Assembly (NCBI RefSeq): GCF_000719515.1
Contig: NZ_JOGR01000001.1
Coordinates: forward strand, 372,001 to 436,000
Direction: 5' to 3'
Origin: Glycomyces sp. NRRL B-16210
GTDB taxonomy: Bacteria > Actinomycetota > Actinomycetes > Mycobacteriales > Micromonosporaceae
Length of the DNA stretch: 64,000 nucleotides
Position 1 is the first letter of the stretch, and every line of letters begins with the position of its first letter. The notes beneath the pieces are model-generated. The model saw only the letters and a program-made list of their open reading frames with translations. It was not told the origin of the DNA and ran no database searches. A program made the position numbers and the translations under genes. Below are positions 52,377-61,639 of this stretch, one piece after another.

Positions 52377-54257
52377 GTGGACACCATCTCGTCCTACGGT
52401 GCTCCAACCGATCCCCACCTCGTTCCGCACACCCCCCTCGGGTTCGTCCAGGAGGCCGACCCCGAATCGCTCCTCCAGGGGATCGAGCGTCTGACCGGTT
52501 TCACCGAGATCGACCGCGGCGCCTACTCGACGGTCTACAGCGCCACCCGCTACGACGACGGCCACGAGGTCGCCGTCAAGATCGAGGCCCGGCCGCTGAC
52601 CGACGACGACTCCCGCGAGCGCTTCCGCCGCGAGGTCCAGACCGCCGGGCGCGTCTCCGACCACCCGTGCGTGGTCAAGATGCTCTCCGCCGGCCTGACG
52701 CACCAGGCGAACCCGTACGTGGTCATGGAGCGCTGCCGCGGGTCCGTGGCCGACCTGCTCGACCGGCACACGACGATCCCGCCGCAGCAGACCATCGCGA
52801 TCGGCATCCGCATCGCCGACGCCCTCGCCGCCGCGCACGAGGCCGGGATCGTCCACCGCGACGTCAAGCCCGCGAACCTCCTCATCAACCACCAGGGCAA
52901 GGCCGTCCTCGCCGACTTCGGCCTCTCCAGCCTCATCCCGGTCCCGCAGCCCGGCGAGCCGATCTCGACCATGGCGACCCCGGCGTACGCGCCGCTGGAG
53001 ATCTTCCAGATGCGCGAGGTCGGCCCCAGCGCCGACGTCTACTCGCTCGCGGCCACGCTGTACACGATGCTCAGCGGCAACCCGCCGCGCTTCCCCTCCG
53101 ACGGGGTCCTCGACATCAACGACGTCGCGGCCCTGTTCGACCAGCCGATCCCGGCGATCCCCGGTATATCGCCGCTCCTGCTCGAGATGCTGCGGACGGC
53201 CCTGATCAACAGCCCCGACGGCAGGCCCACCGCCGTGGAGTTCCGGGAGTTCCTCGCGAGCATCCCCGAGGCCTCGACCGGCATCCTCCCGCGCGTCACC
53301 GACGGGCCCCCGCCGCCGCAGCAGCGGACCCCGGTCTCGCCCGCGCCCCAAGGGGTCGGCGTGTTCGGCGCCTACGCCTCGCCGCCGAGCCCCGAGGCCC
53401 GCGGCGCGGCCCCCGCGCCCGGCTTCGGCGACTTCGAGGAGCCGCCCTCGACGCTGCGCCTCGCGCCCGGCAAACGCCGCGGCCAGGCCGCACCGCCCGC
53501 GCCCGAACCGCAAGCGCCCCAGAGCTACCGGGCCCCCGCGCCCGAGCGCGCCGCCACCGCCCGGGTCCCGAGCCCGCCGGTGAGCCCGCCCGTGCGGGCC
53601 TCGATCCCCGAACCCGAGGACTTCGGGAACGAGACGAAGTGGCAGTCCTTCACCTCCGGCGGCACCCGCGAACGCGAGGACTACGACTCGCGCCTGCCGG
53701 TGCCGATCGCGCGCAACGAGACGGGCCTGACCCGCCGCGAGCGCCGCCTCAAGGACGGCGACACCGGCTCCAGCGTCGGCCGCCTCATCGGCATGGGCGC
53801 TGCGGGCCTGATCATCCTGGCCCTGCTCATCACCGGCGGCGTCTGGCTCTTCGGTGGCGAGGAGAGCGCCGACCTCGCCGAGCAGTCCATCGCGGCCGAC
53901 TACGTGAGCACCTGCACCCTGGCGACCGAGGGCGTCGGCTGCGTGACCGAGCCGACCTGCTTCGACGCCGAGTTCGCCGCCGCGAGCTGCGACGCGGCCC
54001 ACCAGTGGGAGGCCTACGCGACCGGGCAGCTCCCTGAGGGCGTCGACGACGCCGAGGCCGCCCGGGCCGACGAGACCGTGGCCGGCGCGTGCATCGACGG
54101 CCAACGCGAGAACGGCCCGCTCTCCCAGCTCATCGCCGGCGACGCGATCGACTGGGCCACCGACGTGCATCTTCCGGGCGACGGCTCGTTCCTGTGCGTC
54201 GCCCAGCTCCAGAGCGGCGAGGCGGCGAAGGGCATGACCTTCGCCCGCGCCGAGTAA
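52377..54257 (+). CDS. Transmembrane Ser/Thr protein kinase (Hanks type)
   Basis: A 626-residue receptor-like kinase. Kinase domain about 40-300: glycine loop IDRGAYSTVYSATR (one glycine fewer than usual), Lys in EVAVKIEAR, catalytic loop HRDVKPANLLIN (D162), DFG in LADFGLSS and TPAYAPLE in place of the usual APE segment. A Pro/Ala-rich linker follows to about 450. A single helix (about 478-496) leads to an extracellular domain with six cysteines, resembling the septum-formation-type sensor domain (CDAAHQWEAYATGQLP). GTG at 52377 has GGAGG upstream. It phosphorylates unknown targets, possibly in cell-wall or division control. Confidence 0.9.
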   Translation: MDTISSYGAPTDPHLVPHTPLGFVQEADPESLLQGIERLTGFTEIDRGAYSTVYSATRYDDGHEVAVKIEARPLTDDDSRERFRREVQTAGRVSDHPCVVKMLSAGLTHQANPYVVMERCRGSVADLLDRHTTIPPQQTIAIGIRIADALAAAHEAGIVHRDVKPANLLINHQGKAVLADFGLSSLIPVPQPGEPISTMATPAYAPLEIFQMREVGPSADVYSLAATLYTMLSGNPPRFPSDGVLDINDVAALFDQPIPAIPGISPLLLEMLRTALINSPDGRPTAVEFREFLASIPEASTGILPRVTDGPPPPQQRTPVSPAPQGVGVFGAYASPPSPEARGAAPAPGFGDFEEPPSTLRLAPGKRRGQAAPPAPEPQAPQSYRAPAPERAATARVPSPPVSPPVRASIPEPEDFGNETKWQSFTSGGTREREDYDSRLPVPIARNETGLTRRERRLKDGDTGSSVGRLIGMGAAGLIILALLITGGVWLFGGEESADLAEQSIAADYVSTCTLATEGVGCVTEPTCFDAEFAAASCDAAHQWEAYATGQLPEGVDDAEAARADETVAGACIDGQRENGPLSQLIAGDAIDWATDVHLPGDGSFLCVAQLQSGEAAKGMTFARAE

Positions 54258-54273
54258 CCGGTTCGACGACGAA

Positions 54274-54303
54274 AGGGCCCGGCACCGCAAGGTGCCGGGC
54301 CCT
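54274..54303 (+). terminator. Terminator after the kinase gene
   Basis: A 13-bp perfect stem (54274-54286 with 54291-54303) with a GCAA loop, 16 nt after the stop. Confidence 0.85.
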
Positions 54304-54475
54304 CAGTTCGCCGTTCGGAGCCGGGAGGAGGCTCCGCGCGGTCCCCGCGACCGGGACTGGGTGTAGGGCTCTGCCTTGATCCGATCGGCCGCCATCCGGT
54401 CCGTCCGCCCGCTATCGAAGCGAGCGAACGGACTCGGACACCGATCTGAACCTCAGGACGGGCCCTGGTCGCGGA

Positions 54476-55471
54476 TCAGAACTCCTCGTCGAGGTCGACC
54501 CTGCCTTCCACGGCCACTTGGTAGGCGGTGGGGCGGCGTTCGAAGAAGTTCGTCAGCTCCTGCACGTCCTGGAGCGCCATGAACGGGAACGGGTTCTCCG
54601 AGCCCCATTTCTTCGGCATGCCGAGGCGCACGAGGCGCTGGTCGGCGGAGTACTCCAGGTACGACTTCATGTCCTTGACGGTCATGCCCGGCATGCCCTC
54701 GCCGATGAGGTCCTCGGCGAACTGGAGCTCGGCCTCGACGGCCTCCTCGAGCATGTCGGTGACCTGCTGGCGCATCCGGTCGTCGAACAGCTCGGGCTCC
54801 TCCTGGCGGACGACGTCCACGACGCTGAAGGCGAAGTTCATGTGGCAGGACTCGTCGCGGAAGACCCAGTTGGTGCCGGTGGCGAGGCCGTCGAGCAGGC
54901 CGCGGCTGCGCAGCCAGTACACGTACGCGAAGGCGCCGTAGAAGAACAGGCCCTCGATGCACGCGGCGAAGCAGATGAGGTTGAGCAGGAAGGTGCGGCG
55001 GTCCTCGCCGGTCTTGAGCTCCTGCATGTCGAAGACCGAGTCGATCCACTTGAAGCAGAAGTCGGCCTTGCGCTTGATGGAGGGGATGTTGTTGACCGCG
55101 TCGAAGGCCTTGGCCCGCTCGTCGGGGTCGGGCAGGTAGGTGTCGAGCAGCGTCAGGTAGAACTGGACGTGCACGGCCTCCTCGAACAGCTGCCGCGACA
55201 GGTACAGGCGGCCCTCGGGGGAGTTGACGTGCTGGTACAGGTTGAGCACCAGGTTGTTCGCGACGATCGTGTCGCCGGTGGCGAAGAAGGCCACGAGGCG
55301 GTGGATGAGGTGCTGCTCCTGGGGCGTGAACCCGGCCAGGTCGGTCAGGTCCGAGGCGAGGTCGACCTCCTCGACGTGCCAGGTGTTCTTGATGGCGTCC
55401 CGGTACTGGTCGTAGAAATCCGGGTACTTCATCGGTCGCAGTGTCAGGTCCATGCCCGGGTCGAGCAGCAT
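54476..55471 (-). CDS. nrdB: Ribonucleoside-diphosphate reductase beta subunit
   Basis: A 331-residue class I radical subunit. Metal ligands can be assigned as D67, E98 and H101 (FEEAVHVQFY), with the second set in ACIEGLFFYG and DESCHMNFAF. Tyr105, four residues after H101, matches the radical tyrosine of class Ia/Ib enzymes, so this is not the Phe-type class Ic form. The C-terminus RVDLDEEF ends in the acidic docking tail for NrdA. GAGGA precedes the ATG. It lies 84 nt behind nrdA. Confidence 0.94.
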   Translation of the reverse strand: MLLDPGMDLTLRPMKYPDFYDQYRDAIKNTWHVEEVDLASDLTDLAGFTPQEQHLIHRLVAFFATGDTIVANNLVLNLYQHVNSPEGRLYLSRQLFEEAVHVQFYLTLLDTYLPDPDERAKAFDAVNNIPSIKRKADFCFKWIDSVFDMQELKTGEDRRTFLLNLICFAACIEGLFFYGAFAYVYWLRSRGLLDGLATGTNWVFRDESCHMNFAFSVVDVVRQEEPELFDDRMRQQVTDMLEEAVEAELQFAEDLIGEGMPGMTVKDMKSYLEYSADQRLVRLGMPKKWGSENPFPFMALQDVQELTNFFERRPTAYQVAVEGRVDLDEEF

Positions 55472-55555
55472 CGGCGGGTCCTCATCTCTCTGGGTTCGGG
55501 GTGCGGGGCGAGGGGTGTGCGGGGGCGGGACCCGAAGGCCCCGCCCTTCTCGCTG

Positions 55556-57922
55556 TTACTGGCAGGCCTCGCAGCTCTCCGGGTTCTCCAGGGAGCAGGC
55601 GACGTCGGCGGGGATCACCTCGAGCTCGGTGGGCCGCTCCTCGGCGGCCTGGGCGCTCACGGTGGTCTGGTTGATGCGCGTGGCCGGGCGGCTGCGCAGG
55701 TAGTAGGTGGTCTTGAGGCCCTGCTGCCAGGCGTAGCGGTACATCGAGGAGAGCTTGCCGATGGTCGGGCTGGCCTGGAATAGGTTGAGCGACTGGGCCT
55801 GGTCGATGAACGGCGTGCGGGCGGCCGCGAGGTCGATCAAAGCGCGCTGCGGCAGCTCCCAGGCGGTGCGGTAGCGCTCCTGGAGGTCGGCCGGGATCGC
55901 GTCGATGCCCTGGACGGAGCCCTCGGCGACGACGATGGCCTGGCGCAGGGACTCGTTCCAGATGCCCCGCTCCTTCAGCTCGCTGATCAGGTGGCGGTTG
56001 ACCTGGAGGAACTCGCCCGAGAGCGTCTCGCGCTTGAAGACGTTGGAGACGACCGGCTCGATGCACTCGGCGCAGCCGGCGATGGACGCGATGGTCGCGG
56101 TCGGCGCGATGGCGATCATGAGCGAGTTGCGCAGGCCGTGCTCGCCGATCGCGGCGCGCACCGCTTCCCAGCGCTCGGGGAGCGTGATCCGGGCGTTCGG
56201 GAAGTGGTCGGCGTGGAGCACGCCGCCGGCGGCGCGGGTCTCGTCGAAGTTCGGGTGGGCCCCGAGCTCGGCGGCGAGGGCCGCGGAGGTCTCGTAGGAC
56301 ACGATCGCGATGCGCTCGGCGATCGCGGTCGAGAGCGCGAGGGCCTCCTCGGAGTCGAAGGCGAGGCCGAGCTTGAAGAACACGTCGGCGAGGCCCATGC
56401 AGCCCAGGCCGATCGGGCGCCATTTGCGGTTGGCCTTCTCGGCTTCGGCCGTCGGGTAGAAGCCGAGGTCGATGGTGCGGTCGAGGAACTTGACGGCGGT
56501 GCGCACGGTCGCCTCGAGCCGCTCGAAGTCGAAGCCCTCGGGCGTGGTGTGCTCGGCGAGGTTCACCGATCCGAGGTTGCACACGGCGGTCTCGGAGTCG
56601 TTGGTGACCTCCAGGATCTCGGTGCACAGGTTCGAGAGGTGGATGACGTTCTCGCGGCGCGCGGTCTGGTTCGAGGTCCGGTTCGCGGTGTCGGAGAAGG
56701 TGATCCAGCCGTTGCCGGTCTGGGCGAGGGTGCGCATCATGCGCCCGTACAGTTCGCGGGCGGGGATGGTCTTGCGGGCCTTGCCGGCGGCCTCGGCGGC
56801 GCGGTAGGCCTCGTCGAACTCATCGCCCCACAGGTCGACCAGCTCGGGGGTCTCCTTCGGGTCGAACAGGGACCACTGGGCGTCGGACTCGACGCGGCGC
56901 ATGAACTCGTCGGGGATCCAGTTGGCGAGGTTGAGGTTGTGGGTGCGCCGCTCGGTGTCGCCGGTGTTGTCCCGCAGCTCCAGGAACTCCTCGATGTCGG
57001 CGTGCCAGCTCGCGAGGTACACGCACGCGGCGCCTTTGCGGCGCCCGCCTTGGTTCACGGCGGCGACGGAGGAGTCGAGGGTCCGCAGCCACGGCACGAT
57101 GCCGTTGGAGTGCCCGTTGGTGCCGCGGATGAGCGAGCCGCGCGAGCGCACGCGCGACCAGGCGATGCCGATGCCGCCGGCGTACTTCGACAGGCGCGCG
57201 ACCTGGCTGTAGCGCTCGTAGATCGAGTCGAGCTCGTCCTTGGGGGAGTCGAGCAGGAAGCACGAGGAGAGCTGCGGGCGGCGGGTGCCGGAGTTGAACA
57301 GCGTCGGCGAGGAGGGCAGGTACGCGAGGGTCGACAGCAGCGCGTACAGCTCGGCGGCCTCGGCGACCGACTGGCTCAGGCCGCAGGCGACGCGGAGCAT
57401 GAAGTGCTGCGGGCGCTCGAGCACGGTGCGGTTCTCGGGGTGGCGCAGGAGGTAGCGGTCGTAGACGGTGCGCAGGCCGAAGTACTCGAAGCGGTCATCG
57501 GCGCCCTGGTCGATGACCGCGTCGAGCTCGGGGCCGTTGGCCTCGACGAACGCGACGAGGTCGGCCGAGAGCAGGCCGTTGTCGCGGCAGGCGGCGATCG
57601 AGGTGGTGAAGCTGGTGACGCCCTCGCCGGCGGTCTCGTCGGCGATGTGCTCCGCGAGCAGGCGGGCGGCGAGCTTGGAGTAGGTCGGCTCGGAGGCGAC
57701 GCTCGACGAGGTGAGCTCGACGGCCCGTTCGCGCAGCGCCTTCTCGGTCGCGCCCGGCCACAGGCCGGCCTCGATCTGCGCGATGACCCGCTCGGCGTCG
57801 ACGTCGGGCAGTCCCGCGGCGTGGACGCGGATGCGTTCGGCGACCCGGGCGGCGGGCCCTTGGTCGTGGCTCCGCTGCTGCGGAGCGGTGGTGGCGGATG
57901 GCGTGGTGGCGAGCCCGGTCAT
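55556..57922 (-). CDS. nrdA: Ribonucleoside-diphosphate reductase alpha subunit
   Basis: The catalytic subunit, 788 aa. Visible are SSCFLLDSPKDELDSIY (substrate-site cysteine), the active-site stretch LSNLCTEILEVTNDSETAVC and NLGSVNLAEH, and IAIAPTATIASIAGCAECIE. The C-terminal cysteine pair SLENPESCEACQ reduces the active site. The N-terminus (about 60 residues before the RNR_N part SEPTYSKLAARLL) holds only the second half of an ATP-cone; the first beta strands with KRDG are missing. So activity regulation by dATP may be weak or lost. I start at the ATG at 57922 behind GAGGGG. Tandem NrdR boxes lie upstream. Confidence 0.94.
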   Translation of the reverse strand: MTGLATTPSATTAPQQRSHDQGPAARVAERIRVHAAGLPDVDAERVIAQIEAGLWPGATEKALRERAVELTSSSVASEPTYSKLAARLLAEHIADETAGEGVTSFTTSIAACRDNGLLSADLVAFVEANGPELDAVIDQGADDRFEYFGLRTVYDRYLLRHPENRTVLERPQHFMLRVACGLSQSVAEAAELYALLSTLAYLPSSPTLFNSGTRRPQLSSCFLLDSPKDELDSIYERYSQVARLSKYAGGIGIAWSRVRSRGSLIRGTNGHSNGIVPWLRTLDSSVAAVNQGGRRKGAACVYLASWHADIEEFLELRDNTGDTERRTHNLNLANWIPDEFMRRVESDAQWSLFDPKETPELVDLWGDEFDEAYRAAEAAGKARKTIPARELYGRMMRTLAQTGNGWITFSDTANRTSNQTARRENVIHLSNLCTEILEVTNDSETAVCNLGSVNLAEHTTPEGFDFERLEATVRTAVKFLDRTIDLGFYPTAEAEKANRKWRPIGLGCMGLADVFFKLGLAFDSEEALALSTAIAERIAIVSYETSAALAAELGAHPNFDETRAAGGVLHADHFPNARITLPERWEAVRAAIGEHGLRNSLMIAIAPTATIASIAGCAECIEPVVSNVFKRETLSGEFLQVNRHLISELKERGIWNESLRQAIVVAEGSVQGIDAIPADLQERYRTAWELPQRALIDLAAARTPFIDQAQSLNLFQASPTIGKLSSMYRYAWQQGLKTTYYLRSRPATRINQTTVSAQAAEERPTELEVIPADVACSLENPESCEACQ

Positions 57923-58286
57923 CTCTGCATCCCCTCGTACTGTGGCGTGCGGTCCGAGCGGACCGCGTTCTGACGGCACGGCGGCGCGGCCCTCTCCACA
58001 TGGCGGGAGCGGAGGCTGACAGCACCGACCTGACAGAGGGAAATCATACATGTTGTGGTTACCGCTCGGGGCATCCCCAATATCTTGCGTTTTCGCGATG
58101 ATTCTTCCGATGAATCCGCAGCGTGGCGGCTACGCTGAGGGCTTCTGCGGAGTCAGCCTATGCCGCCGGTACGACACTCCCGTCGCGAAATCGCCGGAGC
58201 CGCCCAGGTGTGATCCTCACCGGTCAAACCGCCTGCGCCCGCCCGCCCGAGCCCTGGTAGCATCGTGGCGTCTGATCGACAGACAC
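57923..58286. promoter_or_regulatory. nrdA promoter region with tandem NrdR boxes (58043-58058, 58075-58090)
   Basis: Two 16-nt sites resemble the NrdR consensus ACACWATATATWGTGT: a good one at 58075-58090 (core CAATATCTTG) and a weaker one at 58043-58058. Their starts are 32 nt apart, three helical turns, the spacing usual for paired NrdR sites. NrdR would repress nrdAB when dATP is high. The rest of the gap shows nothing else. Confidence 0.7.
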
Positions 58287-58359
58287 GCCTCCGTAGCTCA
58301 GTGGATAGAGCACTGGTTTCCGGGACCAGGTGTCGCAGGTTCGAATCCTGCCGGGGGCA
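58287..58359 (+). tRNA. tRNA-Arg (anticodon CCG)
   Basis: The full cloverleaf is readable: acceptor GCCTCCG with CGGGGGC, D-arm GCTC...GAGC, anticodon stem CTGGT/ACCAG with loop TTCCGGG (anticodon CCG, codon CGG), and T-arm GCAGG-TTCGAAT-CCTGC. The discriminator is A and CCA is not encoded. The terminator-like stem at 58389 follows. Confidence 0.95.
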
Positions 58360-58388
58360 CAGCACGCCGAGAGGCGGCGACGAAGTCG

Positions 58389-58426
58389 AGAAGGGGGCCT
58401 ACGCGGCAACGCGCAGGCCCCCTTCT
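58389..58426. terminator. Terminator of tRNA-Arg, overlapping the sugar transferase 3' end
   Basis: A 12-bp perfect stem (58389-58400 with 58415-58426) with a 14-nt loop, followed on the plus strand by TCGCG. The convergent sugar transferase ends within it, so it may serve both strands. Confidence 0.7.
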
Positions 58427-59196
58427 TCGCGTCGCGGCGAGGACGGTAACCGGGGTTCTGGGGTTGCTCGGTCGGGGTCTCGGTTTCTCAGGTCGCGGGC
58501 TACTTCTACGAGCATTGGGTGCGCGCTCGGTTCTTTCTGTCGCGGGTGTCCGTACATGCCTTCGCCGCTCAGCACCACCCAGCATGACCGCATCAGGATC
58601 AGCAGGTCCAGCTTGAGGCTCTGCGTCACCGCGTAGACCAGATCGTGCTCGGTGCGGGCGTCCCAGTCGAGGCTGTTCCGGCCGACGGTTTGGGCCATGC
58701 CCGTCAGTCCCGGCAGCACTGTCAGCCTCCGCAGCTCACTGGAGCCGTAGTGCCGGAGCCGGTCGGGCAGGTGCGGCCGGGGACCGACCAGGCTCATCTC
58801 GCCTCTGGCGATGTTCAGCAGCTGCGGCAACTCGTCCACCGACAGCCGGCGCAGGACCCGGCCGACCCTCGTGATGCACCCTGCATCGGGCACCTCCGAG
58901 GCCGGAGCCGCGCAAACGGTCATCGTTCGCAGCTTCAAGAGGACGAAAGGCTTGCCCCGCAAGCCGATGCGGACCTGGCGGAAGAAGACCGGCCGGCCGT
59001 CCTCGCACAGGATCGCCACCGCGGCGACCGCGATCACCAGAAGCGCCGGAACCGCGAGCAGGCACAGCACCGCCCAGTCCAGCAGTCGCTTGCCGCGATA
59101 GGAAAAGCGGCCCAACGGGACGAGTGAACAGCCGTCGGCCCGTTCGTGCCCATGCGAAGCCGACGAATCCTTGCTCGGATCGTTTCCAGCGCGCAT
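58399..59196 (-). CDS. Initiating sugar transferase (bacterial sugar transferase family)
   Basis: A 265-residue membrane phosphoglycosyltransferase of the WcaJ/PglC type that starts lipid-linked polysaccharide synthesis. Features are RLLDWAVLCLLAVPALLVIA (membrane helix), GRPVFFRQVRIGLRGKPFVL, KLRTM, RLSVDELPQLLNIARGEMSL, VGPRPHLP and PGLTGMAQTVGR. It lacks the long N-terminal four-helix region of WbaP-like enzymes. The basic C-terminal tail of about 45 residues overlaps a hairpin. It is divergent from the polysaccharide genes that follow. Confidence 0.92.
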   Translation of the reverse strand: MRAGNDPSKDSSASHGHERADGCSLVPLGRFSYRGKRLLDWAVLCLLAVPALLVIAVAAVAILCEDGRPVFFRQVRIGLRGKPFVLLKLRTMTVCAAPASEVPDAGCITRVGRVLRRLSVDELPQLLNIARGEMSLVGPRPHLPDRLRHYGSSELRRLTVLPGLTGMAQTVGRNSLDWDARTEHDLVYAVTQSLKLDLLILMRSCWVVLSGEGMYGHPRQKEPSAHPMLVEVARDLRNRDPDRATPEPRLPSSPRREEGGLRVAA

Positions 59197-59250
59197 CCGA
59201 CGGACCCTTCCTAAAACGATCGTTCAGCCACTTGGGACGTTGCCCGACTC

Positions 59251-59256
59251 TATAGT
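59251..59256 (+). promoter_or_regulatory. -10 box of the polysaccharide operon
   Basis: TATAGT in an AT-richer patch, with transcription expected about 50 nt before the GTG at 59316. A -35 match is weak. Confidence 0.4.
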
Positions 59257-59315
59257 GCATTGCAGACCGCATGCGGGGAATCTCGAGGCAATCCAATGCC
59301 GGGGAAGGGGAAGGC

Positions 59316-60599
59316 GTGCCGGACCGAACCGGATCCGACTACCTGCCTCCCGAGCGCAGTCTCGGGCGGCTCGGCGTCATCAGCCCCTGCTACGACCCGG
59401 AGACGGGCTCGGCCGCCGTGGCCGGAGCGATCTGCCGCGCGCTCGCCGGGCTCGGCTACGAGGTGCACGTCCTCACCGGTTTCCCCAACTACCCCACGGG
59501 CGCGATCTACCCCGGCTACCGCATGAAGCCCTATCTCTACGAGCACCGCGACGGCATCCACCTGCACCGGGTCCCCCTGCTGCCCAGCCACGACCGTTCG
59601 GCGACGCGGCGGGCGCTCACCTATCTCTCGTTCGCCGCCTCGGCCTCGACCAAGTGGAGCGTCCTGCGTTCGGTCGACGCCTGGCTGGTGATCTCCTCCC
59701 AAGCCACCGTGGCCCTCCCGGCCCTGTTCGCCCGGGCCTTCTTCCGCCGCCCCTTCGTTCTGTACATTCAGGACCTCTGGCCCGAGACGGTCGTCGAGAG
59801 CGGGTTCATCCGCCCCGGCCGCGTGCTCGACCTGGTGGCGCGCTCCATTCAGGCGTTCTGCAACTTCTCCTACCGGCGGGCCTCGGCCATCGCCGTGAGC
59901 GCCCCGGGGATGGCGAGCCGCCTGCAACAGCGCGGCGTCGCCTCCGCCAAGGTCACACCGGTGCCCAACTGGGTCGACGAGCAGGTCTTCAGCCCCGTCA
60001 CCCGCGATGAGGACCTGGCGGCCGAGTTCGGCCTCGACGGTTTCGTCATCATGTACGCCGGGAGCCTGGGCGACCTGCAAGGGCTCGACACGGCCGTCAA
60101 GGCGTTCAAGATGCTCCCCGACCTCCCCGACCTCCGGCTGGTCTTCGTCGGCAGTGGCGTGGCCGAGGAGCGGTTGCGCGCCCTCGCCGAGGGCGACGAC
60201 CGCGTGCGCTTCCTCGGGCCCCACCCGGTCGAGCGCACCGTGCGCCTGATGGCGCTCAGCGACGTCCAACTGGTCAGCCTCCAGGACCGCCCGCTGTTCC
60301 GGCACACCATCCCCAGCAAGATCCAGGCCGCCATGGCGTGCGCGAGGCCGATCATCGCCTCCGCACCCGGCGACGCCGCTCATGCGGTCCTGCGCTCGCG
60401 CGCCGGACTCGTGGCGCGTCCCGGCGACCCCTGCGAGCTGTCATCGGCGATGCGATTGCTGCATGGATTCGGTCCCCAGATCCGCGAGGCGATGGGGAGA
60501 AACGGAAGGGAGTTCTACATGGAGCGAATGTCGGCTCGGGTCGGCAGCGCGACGCTGTCGGACCTGGTGGCTCTGGCGTGCGGAGGCGACGGCGGATGA
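59316..60599 (+). CDS. Glycosyltransferase family 4 (WbuB-like)
   Basis: A 427-residue GT-B glycosyltransferase. The donor-site region contains IMYAGSLGDLQGLDTAVKAF, RFLGPHPVERTVRLMALSDV and the late FRHTIPSKIQAAMACARPII. N-terminal FPNYPTGAIYPGYRMK and LYIQDLWPETVVESGFI are typical of transferases that add N-acetyl-fucosamine-type or similar sugars. The GTG at 59316 is preferred for its GGGGAAGG ribosome site; an ATG at 59271 would add 15 residues. The stop overlaps capE. Confidence 0.9.
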   Translation: MPDRTGSDYLPPERSLGRLGVISPCYDPETGSAAVAGAICRALAGLGYEVHVLTGFPNYPTGAIYPGYRMKPYLYEHRDGIHLHRVPLLPSHDRSATRRALTYLSFAASASTKWSVLRSVDAWLVISSQATVALPALFARAFFRRPFVLYIQDLWPETVVESGFIRPGRVLDLVARSIQAFCNFSYRRASAIAVSAPGMASRLQQRGVASAKVTPVPNWVDEQVFSPVTRDEDLAAEFGLDGFVIMYAGSLGDLQGLDTAVKAFKMLPDLPDLRLVFVGSGVAEERLRALAEGDDRVRFLGPHPVERTVRLMALSDVQLVSLQDRPLFRHTIPSKIQAAMACARPIIASAPGDAAHAVLRSRAGLVARPGDPCELSSAMRLLHGFGPQIREAMGRNGREFYMERMSARVGSATLSDLVALACGGDGG

Positions 60600-61639
60600 T
60601 GGACGATCTCGCAGGCAGGTCGGTGCTGATCACCGGCGGCACGGGCACGTTCGGCAAGACCATGGTGAATCGGCTGCTCGCCTCCGAGTGCGCCGAGATC
60701 AGGGTGCTGAGCCGCGACGAGGCGAAGCAGGACGACATGCGGCGGCGGCTGCGCGACGAGCGGCTCCGCTTCTACATCGGCGACGTGCGCGACCGCGACG
60801 GCGTCATGCGCGCCTGCGCCGGCGTCGACCACGTCTTCCACGCCGCGGCGCTGAAGCAGGTGCCCTCGAGCGAGTTCTTCCCGCTGGAGGCGGTGCGGAC
60901 CAACGTCCTCGGCAGCGCCAACGTCATCGACGCCGCCCGGGCCGGCAACGTGCGCAGCGTGGTCTGCCTCAGCACCGACAAGGCCGTGTACCCGATCAAC
61001 GCCATGGGCATGTCGAAGGCGCTCATGGAGAAGGTCGCCCAGGCCTACGCGCGCAAGGTGAACGCCGGCGACACCGTCGTCTCGCTGGTGCGCTACGGCA
61101 ACGTGCTGTGCTCTCGCGGCTCGGTGGTCCCGGTGTTCGTGCGGCTCATCAAGGAAGGGGCGCCGCTGACGATCACCGACCCGAACATGACGCGCTTCCT
61201 CATGTCGATCACCGACGCCATCGGACTGGTCGAGCACGCCTTCACCGCCGCGAACCCCGGCGACCTGTACATCCACAAGGCGCCGGCGAGCACGGTCGGG
61301 TGCATCGCCCGGGCCGTCGCGCGCATCTTCGGCGTCGAGCTCAAGGCCGACGTCATCGGCGCCCGCCACGGCGAGAAGCTCTTCGAGACGCTCGTGGGCG
61401 ACGAGGAGTCCGCCCGCGCCGAGGACGAGGGCCGGTTCCTGCGCATCCCGATCGACCACCGCGGCCTGAACTACGGTTCGACCGGCGTCGAGGGCTTCGT
61501 CTCCCAACCCGGGCAGTCGGGCGGCTACACCTCCCACAACGCCCGGCGACTGGACGAGGACGCGGTGGTCGAGCTGCTGCTCCAGACCCCGGAGATCCAG
61601 GCCGAACTACAGTCCCAGCCGGTCCCGGTGGTGACATGA
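60596..61639 (+). CDS. capE: UDP-GlcNAc 4,6-dehydratase/5-epimerase (CapE-like)
   Basis: A 347-residue extended SDR enzyme that begins UDP-L-FucNAc synthesis. NAD site SVLITGGTGTFGKTMVNRLL, VFHAAALKQVPSSEFFP, and the catalytic stretch CLSTDKAVYPINAMGMSKAL. Methionine stands where other SDRs have the YxxxK tyrosine, as in CapE-type dehydratases. The first of two adjacent ATGs overlaps the glycosyltransferase stop; the second (60599) is equally possible. RNYGSTGVEG-like (here LNYGSTGVEGFVSQPG) ends the family region. Confidence 0.9.
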   Translation: MMDDLAGRSVLITGGTGTFGKTMVNRLLASECAEIRVLSRDEAKQDDMRRRLRDERLRFYIGDVRDRDGVMRACAGVDHVFHAAALKQVPSSEFFPLEAVRTNVLGSANVIDAARAGNVRSVVCLSTDKAVYPINAMGMSKALMEKVAQAYARKVNAGDTVVSLVRYGNVLCSRGSVVPVFVRLIKEGAPLTITDPNMTRFLMSITDAIGLVEHAFTAANPGDLYIHKAPASTVGCIARAVARIFGVELKADVIGARHGEKLFETLVGDEESARAEDEGRFLRIPIDHRGLNYGSTGVEGFVSQPGQSGGYTSHNARRLDEDAVVELLLQTPEIQAELQSQPVPVVT

